NCBI RefSeq assembly: GCF_001612785.1
Contig: NZ_BDBC01000062.1
Location: 1 to 64,000, forward strand
Length of the DNA stretch: 64,000 nucleotides
Direction: 5' to 3'
Source: Nocardia beijingensis NBRC 16342
Lineage (GTDB): Bacteria > Actinomycetota > Actinomycetes > Mycobacteriales > Mycobacteriaceae
The notes beneath the pieces are model-generated. The model searched no databases. It saw nothing but the letters and a program-made list of their open reading frames with translations, and had not been told where the DNA came from. The position numbers and the translations under genes were made by a program. Shown here piece after piece: positions 24,976 to 33,598 of this stretch (the stretch's first letter is position 1; each line of letters begins with the position of its first letter).

Positions 24976-26121
24976 TCATCCGATGGCGCCCGCTTCACGC
25001 AGCGCCGACAGATCACTGTCGGTGAAGCCCCAGTCCGTCAGCACTTCATCGGTGTGCCTGCCGGGTTCGGTCGGCGGTCGCTGAATCGCGCCGGGGGTGC
25101 GGCTGAACCGCGGCGCGGGGGCGGGCTGGACCACGCCCTCGATCTCGACGAAAGTGCCGCGGTCCCGCAAGTGCGGGTGCGTGGGCGCCTCGGTCAGCGA
25201 CAGGACCGGGGACAGGCAGGCCTCCCGGCCGTCGGCCATGGCGCACCATTCGTCGCGGGTCCTGGTGCGGAAGACCTCGGCCAGCCGCTCGCGCATCCGC
25301 GGCCAGCCGCTCCGGTCGTGCTGATCCGGAAGTTCGGACTCGTCGAGGCCGAGCACATCCAGCAGATTGCGCCAGAACCGGGATTCGTTGGCGCCCACAC
25401 TGATCCAACCGCAATCGGCGGTCTCGTAGACGTTGTACCAGGGCGCGCCCGAGTCCAGGCGGTTCACGCCGCGTTCGTCGTGCCAGTAGCCGGCGGCGAG
25501 CAGCCCGTAGAACAGGGTCATGAGCGAGGCCGAACCGTCGACCATCGCCGCGTCGACAACCTGGCCGCGGCCCGAGGTGCGGCTCTCCAGCAGGGCCGAG
25601 ACGACGCCGAACGCCAGATACAGCGAACCACCGCCGAAATCGCCCGCTAGATTCAGCGGGATGACCGGCGGTTCTCCGGCCCGGCCGACCGAGTGCAGGA
25701 CGCCGGTGAGTGAGATGTAGTTGATGTCGTGGCCGGGGGCCGACGCCAGTGGGCCGTGCTGGCCCCAGCCGGTCATCCGGCCGTAGACCAGTGCCGGGTT
25801 GACCGCCAGACAGTCGTCGGGTCCCACGCCCAGCTTCTCCGCGACACCGGGCCGGAACCCCTCGATGAGGATGTCGGCGCTGCGCGCCAGGGCCAGGACC
25901 GCGGCGACCGCCGAGGGCTTCTTCAGGTCGAACACCGCGCTGCGCCTGCCCCGGTTGAGCAGATCGAAGCGAGCGTCGACCGGGGCGCCGCCGTCGTAGC
26001 CGGGTGGCCGGTCCAGACGCAGGACGTCGGCGCCGAGGTCGGCCAGCAGCATGGCGGCAAAGGGGGTCGGCCCGACCCCGCCCAGCTCCAGCACCCGCAC
26101 CCCCGACAGCGGACCGCTCAT
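24976..26121 (-). CDS. Alpha-methylacyl-CoA racemase (CaiB/BaiF family)
   Basis: A 381-residue protein of the CoA-transferase fold, specialised as a racemase: the GHDINYIS motif (His131, Asp132), GDFGGGSLYL (Asp161) and the YETADCGWISVGA region match the catalytic residues of mycobacterial MCR. It interconverts 2R/2S-methylacyl-CoA epimers so that only the S form enters beta-oxidation. This points to methyl-branched substrates such as isoprenoids or sterol side chains. It is the last gene of the operon starting at 30641, overlapping the preceding CoA-transferase by 4 bp (ATGA). Confidence 0.85.
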   Translation of the reverse strand: MSGPLSGVRVLELGGVGPTPFAAMLLADLGADVLRLDRPPGYDGGAPVDARFDLLNRGRRSAVFDLKKPSAVAAVLALARSADILIEGFRPGVAEKLGVGPDDCLAVNPALVYGRMTGWGQHGPLASAPGHDINYISLTGVLHSVGRAGEPPVIPLNLAGDFGGGSLYLAFGVVSALLESRTSGRGQVVDAAMVDGSASLMTLFYGLLAAGYWHDERGVNRLDSGAPWYNVYETADCGWISVGANESRFWRNLLDVLGLDESELPDQHDRSGWPRMRERLAEVFRTRTRDEWCAMADGREACLSPVLSLTEAPTHPHLRDRGTFVEIEGVVQPAPAPRFSRTPGAIQRPPTEPGRHTDEVLTDWGFTDSDLSALREAGAIG

Positions 26122-27248
26122 CGGGCCAGCAATCCGTTACTCGCGCCGATGTCCTCGGCGGCGGCCAACGGCGGCGGCCGCTTGCCGTCGAAGGACAGCG
26201 GCAGCCCGACGACCCCGATCTCGTCGGCACTGGGTGCGCCGATGATACCCAGTGCGCTGGTCTGCTCGTGGGCGATCATCTCGGCGGTGGTCTGCACCGG
26301 CGCGAACGGAACCCCGAAGTCCCGCAAGCGGTTCTGCCAGAACTCGCGCGTGTCGCCTGCCAGCCGCTCTCCGATCAGGCGATCGATCTCGGCACGGTTC
26401 ACCAGCCGCGCCTGGTTGGTCGCGAAGCGTTCGTCGGTGGCCCATTCCGGCCGGTCCAGTGCCGCACTCAAGCGCGCGAACAACCCGTCGTTGCCGCAGC
26501 TCACGATGAGATCGCCGTCGGCGGCAGAGAATGCCCGGTGCGGGACGATGAACGCCACGCCCGATCCGCGCCGTTCGCCGGGCGCGCCGTCGGTGTTGTA
26601 GCCGGCCACGCCGATCGACATCCAGGCGATGGCGGTCTCGAGCAGCGACGCGTCCACCGCTGCGCCGTCCAGCTTGGACTGCCGCCGGTACAGCGCGGCG
26701 AGGATTCCGATGGCGGCCCACATGCCGGTGCCGAAGTCGATGATCGAGACACCGGCGCGCACCGGCGGTCGGTCGGGTTCGCCGGTGATACTCATGATCC
26801 CGGAGAAGGCCTGCATGAGCGGGTCGTAACCGGGCAGGGTATTCATCAGCCCGGTATGCCCGAACGCGCCGACCGCGCAGTGCACGAGCTCGGGTTTGGT
26901 CACCCGCAGGCTCTCGGCGTCGAGCCCGTACTTCGCGGCCGAGCCAGGACGCAGATTGTGCAGGAAGACATCGGCGCGCTCGGCGATGAGCCGGTGCAGT
27001 TCGGCGAGCTGGTCGCGGTCCTTGATGTCGATGCTGACGCACCGTTTGCCCCGGTTGAGCGCATGGAAGGCAGCGCCGCTGCCCTTCCACATGCTCGGTC
27101 CCCAGCCGCGCGCGGAGTCACCGGTCGGCCGTTCGACCTTCCAGACCTCGGCGCCGAGTTCTGCCAGGATCTTGCCGGCGAACGGCGCCGAGGCGCTGTC
27201 GCCCAGCTCCACCACCACAATCCCCGCCAGGGGGAGTTCATTCTGCAT
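26118..27248 (-). CDS. CaiB/BaiF-family CoA-transferase
   Basis: A 376-residue class III CoA-transferase with LAELGAEVWKVERPTGDSAR (28-47), LNRGKR (64-69) and the catalytic-Asp segment PGYDPLMQAFSG (Asp142). It lacks the racemase GHDINY signature, so true CoA transfer is more likely. Its start codon lies 40 bp after the DUF35 gene, and its end overlaps the racemase start, so it is firmly inside the operon. It probably loads the pathway acid with CoA from a downstream thioester. Confidence 0.85.
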   Translation of the reverse strand: MQNELPLAGIVVVELGDSASAPFAGKILAELGAEVWKVERPTGDSARGWGPSMWKGSGAAFHALNRGKRCVSIDIKDRDQLAELHRLIAERADVFLHNLRPGSAAKYGLDAESLRVTKPELVHCAVGAFGHTGLMNTLPGYDPLMQAFSGIMSITGEPDRPPVRAGVSIIDFGTGMWAAIGILAALYRRQSKLDGAAVDASLLETAIAWMSIGVAGYNTDGAPGERRGSGVAFIVPHRAFSAADGDLIVSCGNDGLFARLSAALDRPEWATDERFATNQARLVNRAEIDRLIGERLAGDTREFWQNRLRDFGVPFAPVQTTAEMIAHEQTSALGIIGAPSADEIGVVGLPLSFDGKRPPPLAAAEDIGASNGLLAR

Positions 27249-27288
27249 CGCCCGCTCCTGACCGATAGTGTTCTGTCATCGTGCACCT

Positions 27289-27711
27289 CTACCTGGTGGT
27301 CGCGGTGGTGAAGACGGGAACCGTCTGCGCGCCGCGTTCGACGAACCGGACGGTGACGGGTGCGTCGATGGCGAAGGATTCCGGATCGCCCTCGATCTGG
27401 CCGAAGAGCATGTAGCCCTCGGCCATCTCGACGAATCCCACGGTGTAGGGAGTGATCGAGGCCCACACGGGCGTGGGGCCGCGCATGACCGTACTGAACG
27501 AGTAGAGGGTGCCGTTGCCGCTGGACTGCTCCCAGGCCAGCCGGTCCGAGCTGCAGTACGGGCAGTACGAGTGCGCAGGCCACACTGGCTCGGTGCAGTC
27601 GGCGCAACGCTGGAAGGTCAGGCGCTGATCGTCGAGTGCCGCCCAGTACGGGCCGGCGTCGAGCAGCCGGTAGGGCTGGGGCCAGCCGCCGGATGCGGTG
27701 GTCTCGCTCAT
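27289..27711 (-). CDS. DUF35 OB-fold/zinc-ribbon partner of the thiolase-fold protein
   Basis: A 140-residue protein with an N-terminal helix (PYRLLDAGPYWAAL), a zinc ribbon (CADC near 37 and CPYC near 51) and the OB-fold (NGTLYSFSTV, YTVGFVEMAEG, VTVRFVE). It lies 16 bp downstream of the thiolase-fold gene, the standard arrangement of DUF35/thiolase pairs such as the ChsH2-Ltp2 complex of sterol side-chain breakdown. There the DUF35 domain binds the CoA ester and is needed for the aldolase. The ATG at 27711 was chosen because the upstream extension is a shadow of the thiolase-fold gene. Confidence 0.85.
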   Translation of the reverse strand: MSETTASGGWPQPYRLLDAGPYWAALDDQRLTFQRCADCTEPVWPAHSYCPYCSSDRLAWEQSSGNGTLYSFSTVMRGPTPVWASITPYTVGFVEMAEGYMLFGQIEGDPESFAIDAPVTVRFVERGAQTVPVFTTATTR

Positions 27712-27727
27712 GATGTCTCCGATCCGC

Positions 27728-28939
27728 TCAGGCCGCCGAGGCCAGTACGAGGACGCTGCCCGCCGCGAGCATGCCGCCCGCGCCCTGGACCAGCGCGGTT
27801 TCCGGCCGCACGGCAGGCGCCAGTCCGTGTGCCGTGCCCCGCAGCTGGCGCACGGCCTCGACGAGGGTGTCCATGTTGCAGGAGATGCCGGGCTGGCCGA
27901 AGGACAGCCAGCCACCGTTGGTGTCGGTGGGCAGGTCACCGTCGATGCCGGTGCGGCCTTCGCGGTAGACGTCGATGCCGTGGCCCTTCTTCGCGAAGCC
28001 CAGGTCCTCCAGGAGGATCGGGCCCATGTGGGCGAAGTTGACCGACAGTTGCACCATGTCGATGTCGGACGGGCCGAGGTCGGCCATGGTGTAGGCCTGG
28101 CGTGCGGCCTCGATGGTCGCGGTGTGGGTCAGGTTGGGCAGGGTGCCGAAGCCGGGGAACTTGCACTGGCGCATGTTCATCCGGTCGGTCAGGTACTCGT
28201 GTGTGGTGGCCGAGCCGTAGCCGTGCAGGTAGACCGGACTCTGGTGCGGGCGCACGTTGTCGGGCGCGGTGACCACGAGGGCGCCACCGGTGCCGCCGCC
28301 CCAGGTGGAACACATCCACCGGCGCAGCGGGGTGGCCACATACGGGGAGGCGAGCACCGTGGCGACATCGATCTCGCCGTGGCGTGCCTTGGCCGCGTGC
28401 GGGTGGTGCGCGCCCCAGCGCTGGTTGGCGACGGCGACTTCGGCGAGATCGGTTTCGGTGATGCCGAATTCATGGAAGTACCGGCGCGCGGCCTGGGCGT
28501 AGAGGGACGGGATCGTGGGTCCGTAGATCACTTCGTACTGCGGATCCGCGTCGGCCTCGGCGCCCATGGCCACGGCGTCGACGAACAACTCCGTCGCGTC
28601 GCTCTGCAGGCAGAGCACGTACTCGGCTTTGCCCGCGGCGATCATTTGCGAGGCCTGCGCGAGCGTGGCGGTGAGGCCGGCGCCGTGCAGGGTCAGCTCA
28701 CTGGTGAACGTCAAGGGCATCTGCATGTGGGAGGCGAAGATGTTGCTCCACTGCGACCGCTTGTCGGCCCACGGCGAGCGACCGGTGAACAGGGCATCCA
28801 CCTGGTGCTTGGTGATGCCCGCGTCGGCCAGCGCGGCGACGGTGGCCTCGGCCGCCAGTTGCAGCGGGTCCTTGCGGTCGGCGCGGGTGGCATAGGCATC
28901 GCCCATGCCCACGATCGCGGCGACAGGTTGGGCGGTCAT
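27728..28939 (-). CDS. Thiolase-fold lipid-transfer protein, likely Ltp2-like retro-aldolase
   Basis: A 403-residue thiolase-superfamily protein (AAIVGMGDAYATRADR start, AAEATVAALADAGIT, GTLPNLTHTATIEAARQAY, VQGAGGMLAAGSVLVL end). At the position of the nucleophilic Cys of thiolases it reads LTLHGAGLTATLAQA, with no Cys. Loss of that Cys together with a DUF35 partner is the pattern of Ltp2-type aldolases, which cleave beta-hydroxyacyl-CoA with a tertiary alcohol to a ketone and a shorter acyl-CoA. That assignment is inference; other SCP-x-like roles remain possible. It starts only 4 bp after the MaoC gene, so it is tightly coupled. Confidence 0.75.
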   Translation of the reverse strand: MTAQPVAAIVGMGDAYATRADRKDPLQLAAEATVAALADAGITKHQVDALFTGRSPWADKRSQWSNIFASHMQMPLTFTSELTLHGAGLTATLAQASQMIAAGKAEYVLCLQSDATELFVDAVAMGAEADADPQYEVIYGPTIPSLYAQAARRYFHEFGITETDLAEVAVANQRWGAHHPHAAKARHGEIDVATVLASPYVATPLRRWMCSTWGGGTGGALVVTAPDNVRPHQSPVYLHGYGSATTHEYLTDRMNMRQCKFPGFGTLPNLTHTATIEAARQAYTMADLGPSDIDMVQLSVNFAHMGPILLEDLGFAKKGHGIDVYREGRTGIDGDLPTDTNGGWLSFGQPGISCNMDTLVEAVRQLRGTAHGLAPAVRPETALVQGAGGMLAAGSVLVLASAA

Positions 28940-28943
28940 GGAC

Positions 28944-29447
28944 TCAGCCTCGCGCGTTTTCGGTCGGCAGCGATGCGCCGACGAGGGCGTCGAGATCGGA
29001 GCGCTTACGCAGCATGAGCAGGCTCCACTCGCTGCGCTGGACCACGTCACCGTGCTGGTTGAGCGCCTTCATCAGGAAGGTGACGACGCCGAACTTGTCG
29101 TCCTTGTCCTTCTTGCCGGTCACCTCGGCGGTGACGTAGATGGTGTCGTTGATGAGCACCGGCTTCAGATAGCGCAGGTTGTCGATGCCGTAGTTGGCCT
29201 GGATGGACGGGCCGAACTGGATCAGACCGGTCATCAGCGAGTAGGTCAGCGAGCCCTGCACCAAGCGCTCGCCGAAGCGGGTCCGCGCGGCGTAGTGGAT
29301 GTTGGAGTGGATCTCGATCCAGTTGCCGGTCAGCGCGCAGTAGTTCACCACATCGGCTTCGGTGATGGTGCGCCCGCCGGAGCGGAACACGGTGCCGACC
29401 TCGATCTCGTCGAGCGGCATATCGATGCGATTGTTGATGGTGGCCAT
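28944..29447 (-). CDS. MaoC-like (R)-specific enoyl-CoA hydratase
   Basis: A 167-residue hotdog protein with the hydratase-2 motif: ITEADVVNYCALTGNWIEIHSN provides the Asp/His pair and Asn, then FGERLVQGSLTYSLMTGL. It adds water to an enoyl-CoA. It is placed between the acyl-CoA dehydrogenase and the thiolase-fold gene, exactly where a hydration step belongs. The start at 29447 follows GGAGGAACACCG. Confidence 0.85.
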   Translation of the reverse strand: MATINNRIDMPLDEIEVGTVFRSGGRTITEADVVNYCALTGNWIEIHSNIHYAARTRFGERLVQGSLTYSLMTGLIQFGPSIQANYGIDNLRYLKPVLINDTIYVTAEVTGKKDKDDKFGVVTFLMKALNQHGDVVQRSEWSLLMLRKRSDLDALVGASLPTENARG

Positions 29448-29483
29448 CGGTGTTCCTCCTGGAAGTTTCTGCGGGACTGCGGC

Positions 29484-30641
29484 TTACGCGCCGGACGGCA
29501 GGCGCATCGACTTGGCGATGATGGTGCGCTGGATCTGCGAGGTGCCGCCGCCGATGGTGGACTGCACGCTCTCGCGCAGGTAGCGCTCCATGTCGGCCTC
29601 GGGCAGGTTGGCGTAGCCACCGAGGATCTGCATGCCGTCGAGGGCGCACTGCTTGAGGGTCTCCGAGCCGTACAGCTTGGCCATGGAGGTCTCCCGCGGA
29701 GCGGGCAGGCCGGCGGCCTTCATCTTCGCGGCGCGGTAGCAGAGCAGGCGGGCGGCGTCCACGCGCGTCTGGTTCTCGGCCAGCATGTGCTTGAGCACCT
29801 GGAACTCGTAGATCGGCTTGCCGAACTGGATGCGCTCGTGGGCGTACTTGTTGGCCGCGTGCACCGCCTGCTGGGCGTTGCCCACGTAGGCGGCGGCCAC
29901 CGCGCAGCGCTCCAGCTCGAGGTGGTCGGTGATGATCTTCCAGCCCTGGCCGACCTCGCCGAGCAGCGCGTCGGCGGGGACCCGTACCTCGTCGAGGAAG
30001 ATTTCGGTGGTGCCGGTGGCGTGCCGCGACAGGGTCGGCAGCTTGCGGATGTCGACGCCCGGAGTGTCGTTGGGGATCAGCAGGACCGACAGGCCACCGT
30101 GTTTGTCCTCGGTGTCGGTGCGCACGAGCATGGCGATGACGGTGTCCTTGGCGGCGGCGCCCGAGCACCACAGTTTCTGGCCGGAGACGACCCAGTCGCC
30201 GTTCTCGTCGCGGCGGGCACGGGTCTTGGTGTTGGACGCGTCCGAACCGGCGTCGGGCTCGGAGATCGACACCGAGAAGCGGAGGGAACCGTCGATGAAC
30301 GGCTTGACGTAGCGCGCCTTCTGCTCGGCGGTGCCGTACTTCAGGATGTTCATCGCGGTGAAGGTGGGCACCAGCACGGAGCAGGCGAAGTCGAAGCCGA
30401 ACTTGCCCAGGCCCTCGGCCATCAGCGAGTAGTCGAAGATGTCGCCACCCGAGCCGCCGTCCGCTTCGTCGATGAGGATGCCCAGCCAGCCCTGCGCGGC
30501 GATCTTCTCGTACGCCTCGTAGGGGTACTCCCGGTTCACATCGCAGTGCCGTACGTATTCGACGGTGATCTCCTCGTCCATGAATTTGTTCACGACGTCG
30601 AGCCAGGCCGCCTGCGACTCGTCCAGAAAATTGGAATTCAT
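29484..30641 (-). CDS. Acyl-CoA dehydrogenase, isovaleryl/long-chain type active site
   Basis: A 385-residue FAD flavoprotein with FSVSISEPDAGSD (122-134) and the C-terminal GGGTSQIQRTIIAKSM. The usual medium-chain catalytic Glu before GT is Gly here. Instead Glu244 in HLELERCAVAA lies where isovaleryl-CoA and long-chain dehydrogenases keep their base. This suits branched acyl-CoAs and is a family-based inference. It opens the operon that continues with MaoC, thiolase-fold, DUF35, CoA-transferase and racemase genes. The start is ATG 30641 with GGAG upstream; the longer frame reads into the promoter region. Confidence 0.85.
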   Translation of the reverse strand: MNSNFLDESQAAWLDVVNKFMDEEITVEYVRHCDVNREYPYEAYEKIAAQGWLGILIDEADGGSGGDIFDYSLMAEGLGKFGFDFACSVLVPTFTAMNILKYGTAEQKARYVKPFIDGSLRFSVSISEPDAGSDASNTKTRARRDENGDWVVSGQKLWCSGAAAKDTVIAMLVRTDTEDKHGGLSVLLIPNDTPGVDIRKLPTLSRHATGTTEIFLDEVRVPADALLGEVGQGWKIITDHLELERCAVAAAYVGNAQQAVHAANKYAHERIQFGKPIYEFQVLKHMLAENQTRVDAARLLCYRAAKMKAAGLPAPRETSMAKLYGSETLKQCALDGMQILGGYANLPEADMERYLRESVQSTIGGGTSQIQRTIIAKSMRLPSGA

Positions 30642-30978
30642 TCTCTTACTCCGTTGTGCGATGCGATTGTTTTTCGCGCGATTCGGCGGATGGCAGGTAC
30701 CGAGCCTGGGGCGGTCGGCCCGACGACCGCATGCCGATGTCGGGCGCGGTGCGCAAGCAACACTGCGGTGACCTCGCACGATTCCGGATTCCCGAGACGG
30801 GATTACCGGCGATATTCCGAGGCTGCACGACGGTGCGGCCGATAGCAAGTGATGAATCGTGAAGTGCCGTTTCACCGATTGCGAATTGAACCGCCGGAAT
30901 CACCGATCTATGGTCGGAACAGAATTCCGCCGGACCGTCAATTTATCCCGGCGACGGCGAATCGGCCATTCAGGAGTG
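30642..30978. other. Divergent promoter region
   Basis: 337 bp between the acyl-CoA dehydrogenase operon and the CoA-ligase gene. Around 30896-30930 an imperfect inverted repeat (CGGAAT..CCGA / TCGG..ATTCCG) could be an operator. No coding sequence was recognised. Confidence 0.4.
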
Positions 30979-32328
30979 ATGATGAGGAATATTCCGTTCT
31001 CGGCGCGGCACTGGAGCGCGGTCGAGTCCCTGCCCGCCGAGGACGCCCGTCGCGTGCAGGACGAACGACTGCGCGAGCAGCTCGCCTACCTGGCCGGGAA
31101 CAGCGCGTTCTACCAGGCCAAGTTCGCCGAGCAGGGGGTCGACGTGAGCCGGGTCGCCACGACCGCCGACCTTGCGGGGCTGCCGTTCACCGAGAAGCAG
31201 GAACTGCGCGACAGTCTCGCCGCCCATCCGCCGCTGGGCGCACACGTCGCAGCCGACGGGGCCGATATCGTCCAGGTGCAGGCGTCCTCGGGAACGACCG
31301 GCTCGCCGTCATATGTCGGACTGACCGAGCCCGACATCCGCACCTGGTGCGAGCTGGGCGCACGCGCCCTCTATGCCAATGGTTTCCGGCCCGGCGATCG
31401 CGTGCTGCACGGCTTCGGCATGAGCAAGGGTTTCGTGGGCGGACTGCCGATCATCCAGATCCTGCAGTACATGGGTGTGGTCGACATCCCCATCGGCGCC
31501 GAGGCCGGCGCAGAGCGGCTGCTGCGGGTGCAGGCCGATCAGCGGCCCGAGGGGCTCATCGGCACGCCGTACTTCTTGACCCACCTGGCCGAGCAGGCAC
31601 CGCGCATCGTCGGCCGCGCCGCCGACGAGCTGGGTGTGCGCTCGATCAGCGTCGGCGGCGAGCCCGGCGGCGGCCTGCCCGCCGTCCGCGGGAAGCTCGA
31701 AGCACTGTGGGGCGCTACGTCACGGGAGATGCTGGGCGGCACCGATATCGCCTGCACCTATTGGGGCGAGTGCGAGGCGGGTGAAGGCATGCACTTCCTC
31801 TCTCCCGACCTGATGATCGCCGAGCTGATCGACCCGGAGACCGGCGAGCAGGTCGATCCGGTCGCCGGCGCGCAGGGCGAACTCGTCTACACCGCGCTGC
31901 GCAGGCAGGCCTCCCCCCTGCTGCGTTTCCGCACCCGCGACCACGTGGTGGTCACCGGCACCGACTGCGCCTGCGGCCGAACCGGTTACAAGGTGCGCTG
32001 CGTGGGCCGCACCGACGACATGCTCATCGTGCGCGGGATCAACCTGTTCCCCTCGGCGGTCAAGGAACTCGTCCTGGAACTCGCGCCCGCGACGACCGGT
32101 GAGATGCGGATCCGGCCGGACTTCGAGGGTCACTCCACACAGAAGCCGCTGCCGCTCGTGGTCGAGTACGGACGGCAACTGAGCGAGCAGCAGCGCGACG
32201 AGCTGCGCACCACGATCGAACAGCGGGTGCGCTCGGCGCTCAACGTCAAAACGATCGTCGACCTGGTTCCCGACGGAACGCTGAAGCGTCCCGACCACGT
32301 GAAGGTGGCATTGATCGAACGCGTCTGA
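30979..32328 (+). CDS. Phenylacetate-CoA-ligase-like AMP-binding enzyme
   Basis: A 449-residue adenylate-forming enzyme of the PaaK group: an N-terminal helix with LAYLAGNSAFYQAKFAE, the AMP-binding loop SSGTTGSP (about 100-107), TYWGECEAGEGMH, the RTRDH hinge, and the C-terminal CGRTGYKVRCVGRTDDMLIVRG motif. It forms acyl-AMP and then acyl-CoA from a carboxylic acid, so it can feed the divergent operon. Two ATGs (30979, 30982) follow CAGGAGTG and either may be used. The LysR regulator is 91 bp downstream on the same strand. Confidence 0.85.
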   Translation: MMRNIPFSARHWSAVESLPAEDARRVQDERLREQLAYLAGNSAFYQAKFAEQGVDVSRVATTADLAGLPFTEKQELRDSLAAHPPLGAHVAADGADIVQVQASSGTTGSPSYVGLTEPDIRTWCELGARALYANGFRPGDRVLHGFGMSKGFVGGLPIIQILQYMGVVDIPIGAEAGAERLLRVQADQRPEGLIGTPYFLTHLAEQAPRIVGRAADELGVRSISVGGEPGGGLPAVRGKLEALWGATSREMLGGTDIACTYWGECEAGEGMHFLSPDLMIAELIDPETGEQVDPVAGAQGELVYTALRRQASPLLRFRTRDHVVVTGTDCACGRTGYKVRCVGRTDDMLIVRGINLFPSAVKELVLELAPATTGEMRIRPDFEGHSTQKPLPLVVEYGRQLSEQQRDELRTTIEQRVRSALNVKTIVDLVPDGTLKRPDHVKVALIERV

Positions 32329-32353
32329 TCCTGACCAGCGAATACACGCGCCC

Positions 32354-32375
32354 TAGTTATATACAATATATACTA
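32354..32375. promoter_or_regulatory. AT-rich inverted repeat, element 4
   Basis: TAGTTATATA and TATATACTA form an inverted repeat around CAA in the 91-bp gap before the LysR gene. It is likely the LysR promoter and autoregulatory site; it shares TAGT/ACTA words with the other AT-rich elements. Confidence 0.5.
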
Positions 32376-32419
32376 CGGTACGATAGGGTCACTGCCCGCT
32401 GCATGATCACGAAGGTGAG

Positions 32420-33373
32420 ATGACCACTTTCAACCGCCTGCACCTGATTCGCCAGATCGACCTGTTCACGCTGCGCCTGTTCCTCTCGGCCATCGAAGAG
32501 CGGCAGATCGGGCTGGCCGCGATCCGCGAGAACATCGCCGCGTCCACCGCCACCAAACGAATCCAAGTGCTGGAGAACATCGCCGGGGTCGAACTGCTCG
32601 TCCGGACCCCGAAGGGCGTGGTACCCAGCGCCGCCGGCACGATCCTGGCCCGCCACGCCCGCAGGATCTTCGACAGCCTCGACGACATGCGATCGGAGTT
32701 CGCCTCGCTCACAGAGGGCGTGCGGGGCGAGCTACGGGTCGTGTCGGCCCGCTCGGTGATCGTGCCGTTCCTCGCCCACGAGCTCGGCGAGTTCAGCCGG
32801 GAGTTCCCGCTGGTGGACCTGATCGTGCACGAGGTGGAGAACTCCGACATCGTGAAGGAGATCGCCCGCGGCGAAGCCGATCTCGGCGTCTTCGCCTCCG
32901 CCTACGGCCTCGACCTCGACGGTGTCGATGTCACCCCGTACCGCCGTGACCGGCTGGTCGTGGTCACCCCGCGCGGCCACCACCTCGCCGAGCGGGACGC
33001 GGTCACCATCCTGGACCTGCTGCCGGAGAACCTCATCGCGCCGCAGGCGCTCGTCGCCGCGCTGCGTGCCGCCGCCCAGCGGGCCGGCGAGGAGTACAAG
33101 CCCACGCACGTCCTGCGCAGCGGCGGCACGGCGATCAGTCTCGTGCACGCCGGCCTCGGCGTCACCGTGCAGCCCGAATGCCTGGTCGGGCACGAGTGGT
33201 CCGGCCGGGTGGCCGTCCTCGATCTCGATGAGCCGTGGGCCGAGCGCCGGATCCACCTGGCCACGCCGCGAGGCCGCGAACTCGGTCCCTCCACCGAGCT
33301 TCTCGTCGAACACCTGCTCGCAACGTCCGCTGCGGAGACCACCGACGCCCTCGGTCTTCCCACCGATTCCTGA
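32420..33373 (+). CDS. LysR-family transcriptional regulator
   Basis: A 317-residue regulator with a winged helix-turn-helix (about residues 12-72: LFTLRLFLSAIEE, then a NIAASTATKRIQVLE recognition helix) and a two-lobed effector domain (about 95-305, including VTPRGHHLAERD). LysR proteins usually sense a pathway intermediate and control adjacent divergent genes, here the CoA-ligase/acyl-CoA-dehydrogenase region. The start follows GAAGGTGAG. An AT-rich inverted repeat is upstream and a GC hairpin is downstream. Confidence 0.85.
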   Translation: MTTFNRLHLIRQIDLFTLRLFLSAIEERQIGLAAIRENIAASTATKRIQVLENIAGVELLVRTPKGVVPSAAGTILARHARRIFDSLDDMRSEFASLTEGVRGELRVVSARSVIVPFLAHELGEFSREFPLVDLIVHEVENSDIVKEIARGEADLGVFASAYGLDLDGVDVTPYRRDRLVVVTPRGHHLAERDAVTILDLLPENLIAPQALVAALRAAAQRAGEEYKPTHVLRSGGTAISLVHAGLGVTVQPECLVGHEWSGRVAVLDLDEPWAERRIHLATPRGRELGPSTELLVEHLLATSAAETTDALGLPTDS

Positions 33374-33402
33374 GGACACCTTCATGCTCGGTTCCGCCGT
33401 AT

Positions 33403-33420
33403 CCGCCGATCTCGCGGCGG
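33403..33420 (+). terminator. Weak terminator-like hairpin after the LysR gene
   Basis: CCGCCG / CGGCGG with a 6-base loop, followed by CCTTTCTGTC, 30 bp after the LysR stop. Short but well placed. Confidence 0.45.
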
Positions 33421-33469
33421 CCTTTCTGTCAGCCTGATCTTTCCGAATCCACGTGGCCCGCGCGCGTAA

Positions 33470-33598
33470 ATCAGCGGCGAGGTAGATGATCGTCGACTCG
33501 TCGAGGTCGAGCGCTCCGTCGGAGCCGATCGCGAATCGGCGCAGAACCTCCTCGCCACCTCGGGTGTGGTCGGCGCCCAACGCCCCACCTGTCGTCAT
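33470..33598 (-). pseudogene. C-terminal remnant of a beta-propeller gene
   Basis: The minus strand reads GALGADHTRGGEEVLRRF, then IGSDGALDLDES. This matches the end of the intact propeller at 50.3 kb (WALGTDPLRGGEEILHRF, IGPDGVLDLDES) almost residue for residue, including the unusual final blade. Nothing upstream of it is preserved, and the frame runs on without the normal stop. It is a third broken propeller copy and marks deletion or recombination between the LysR gene and the next propeller. Confidence 0.7.
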
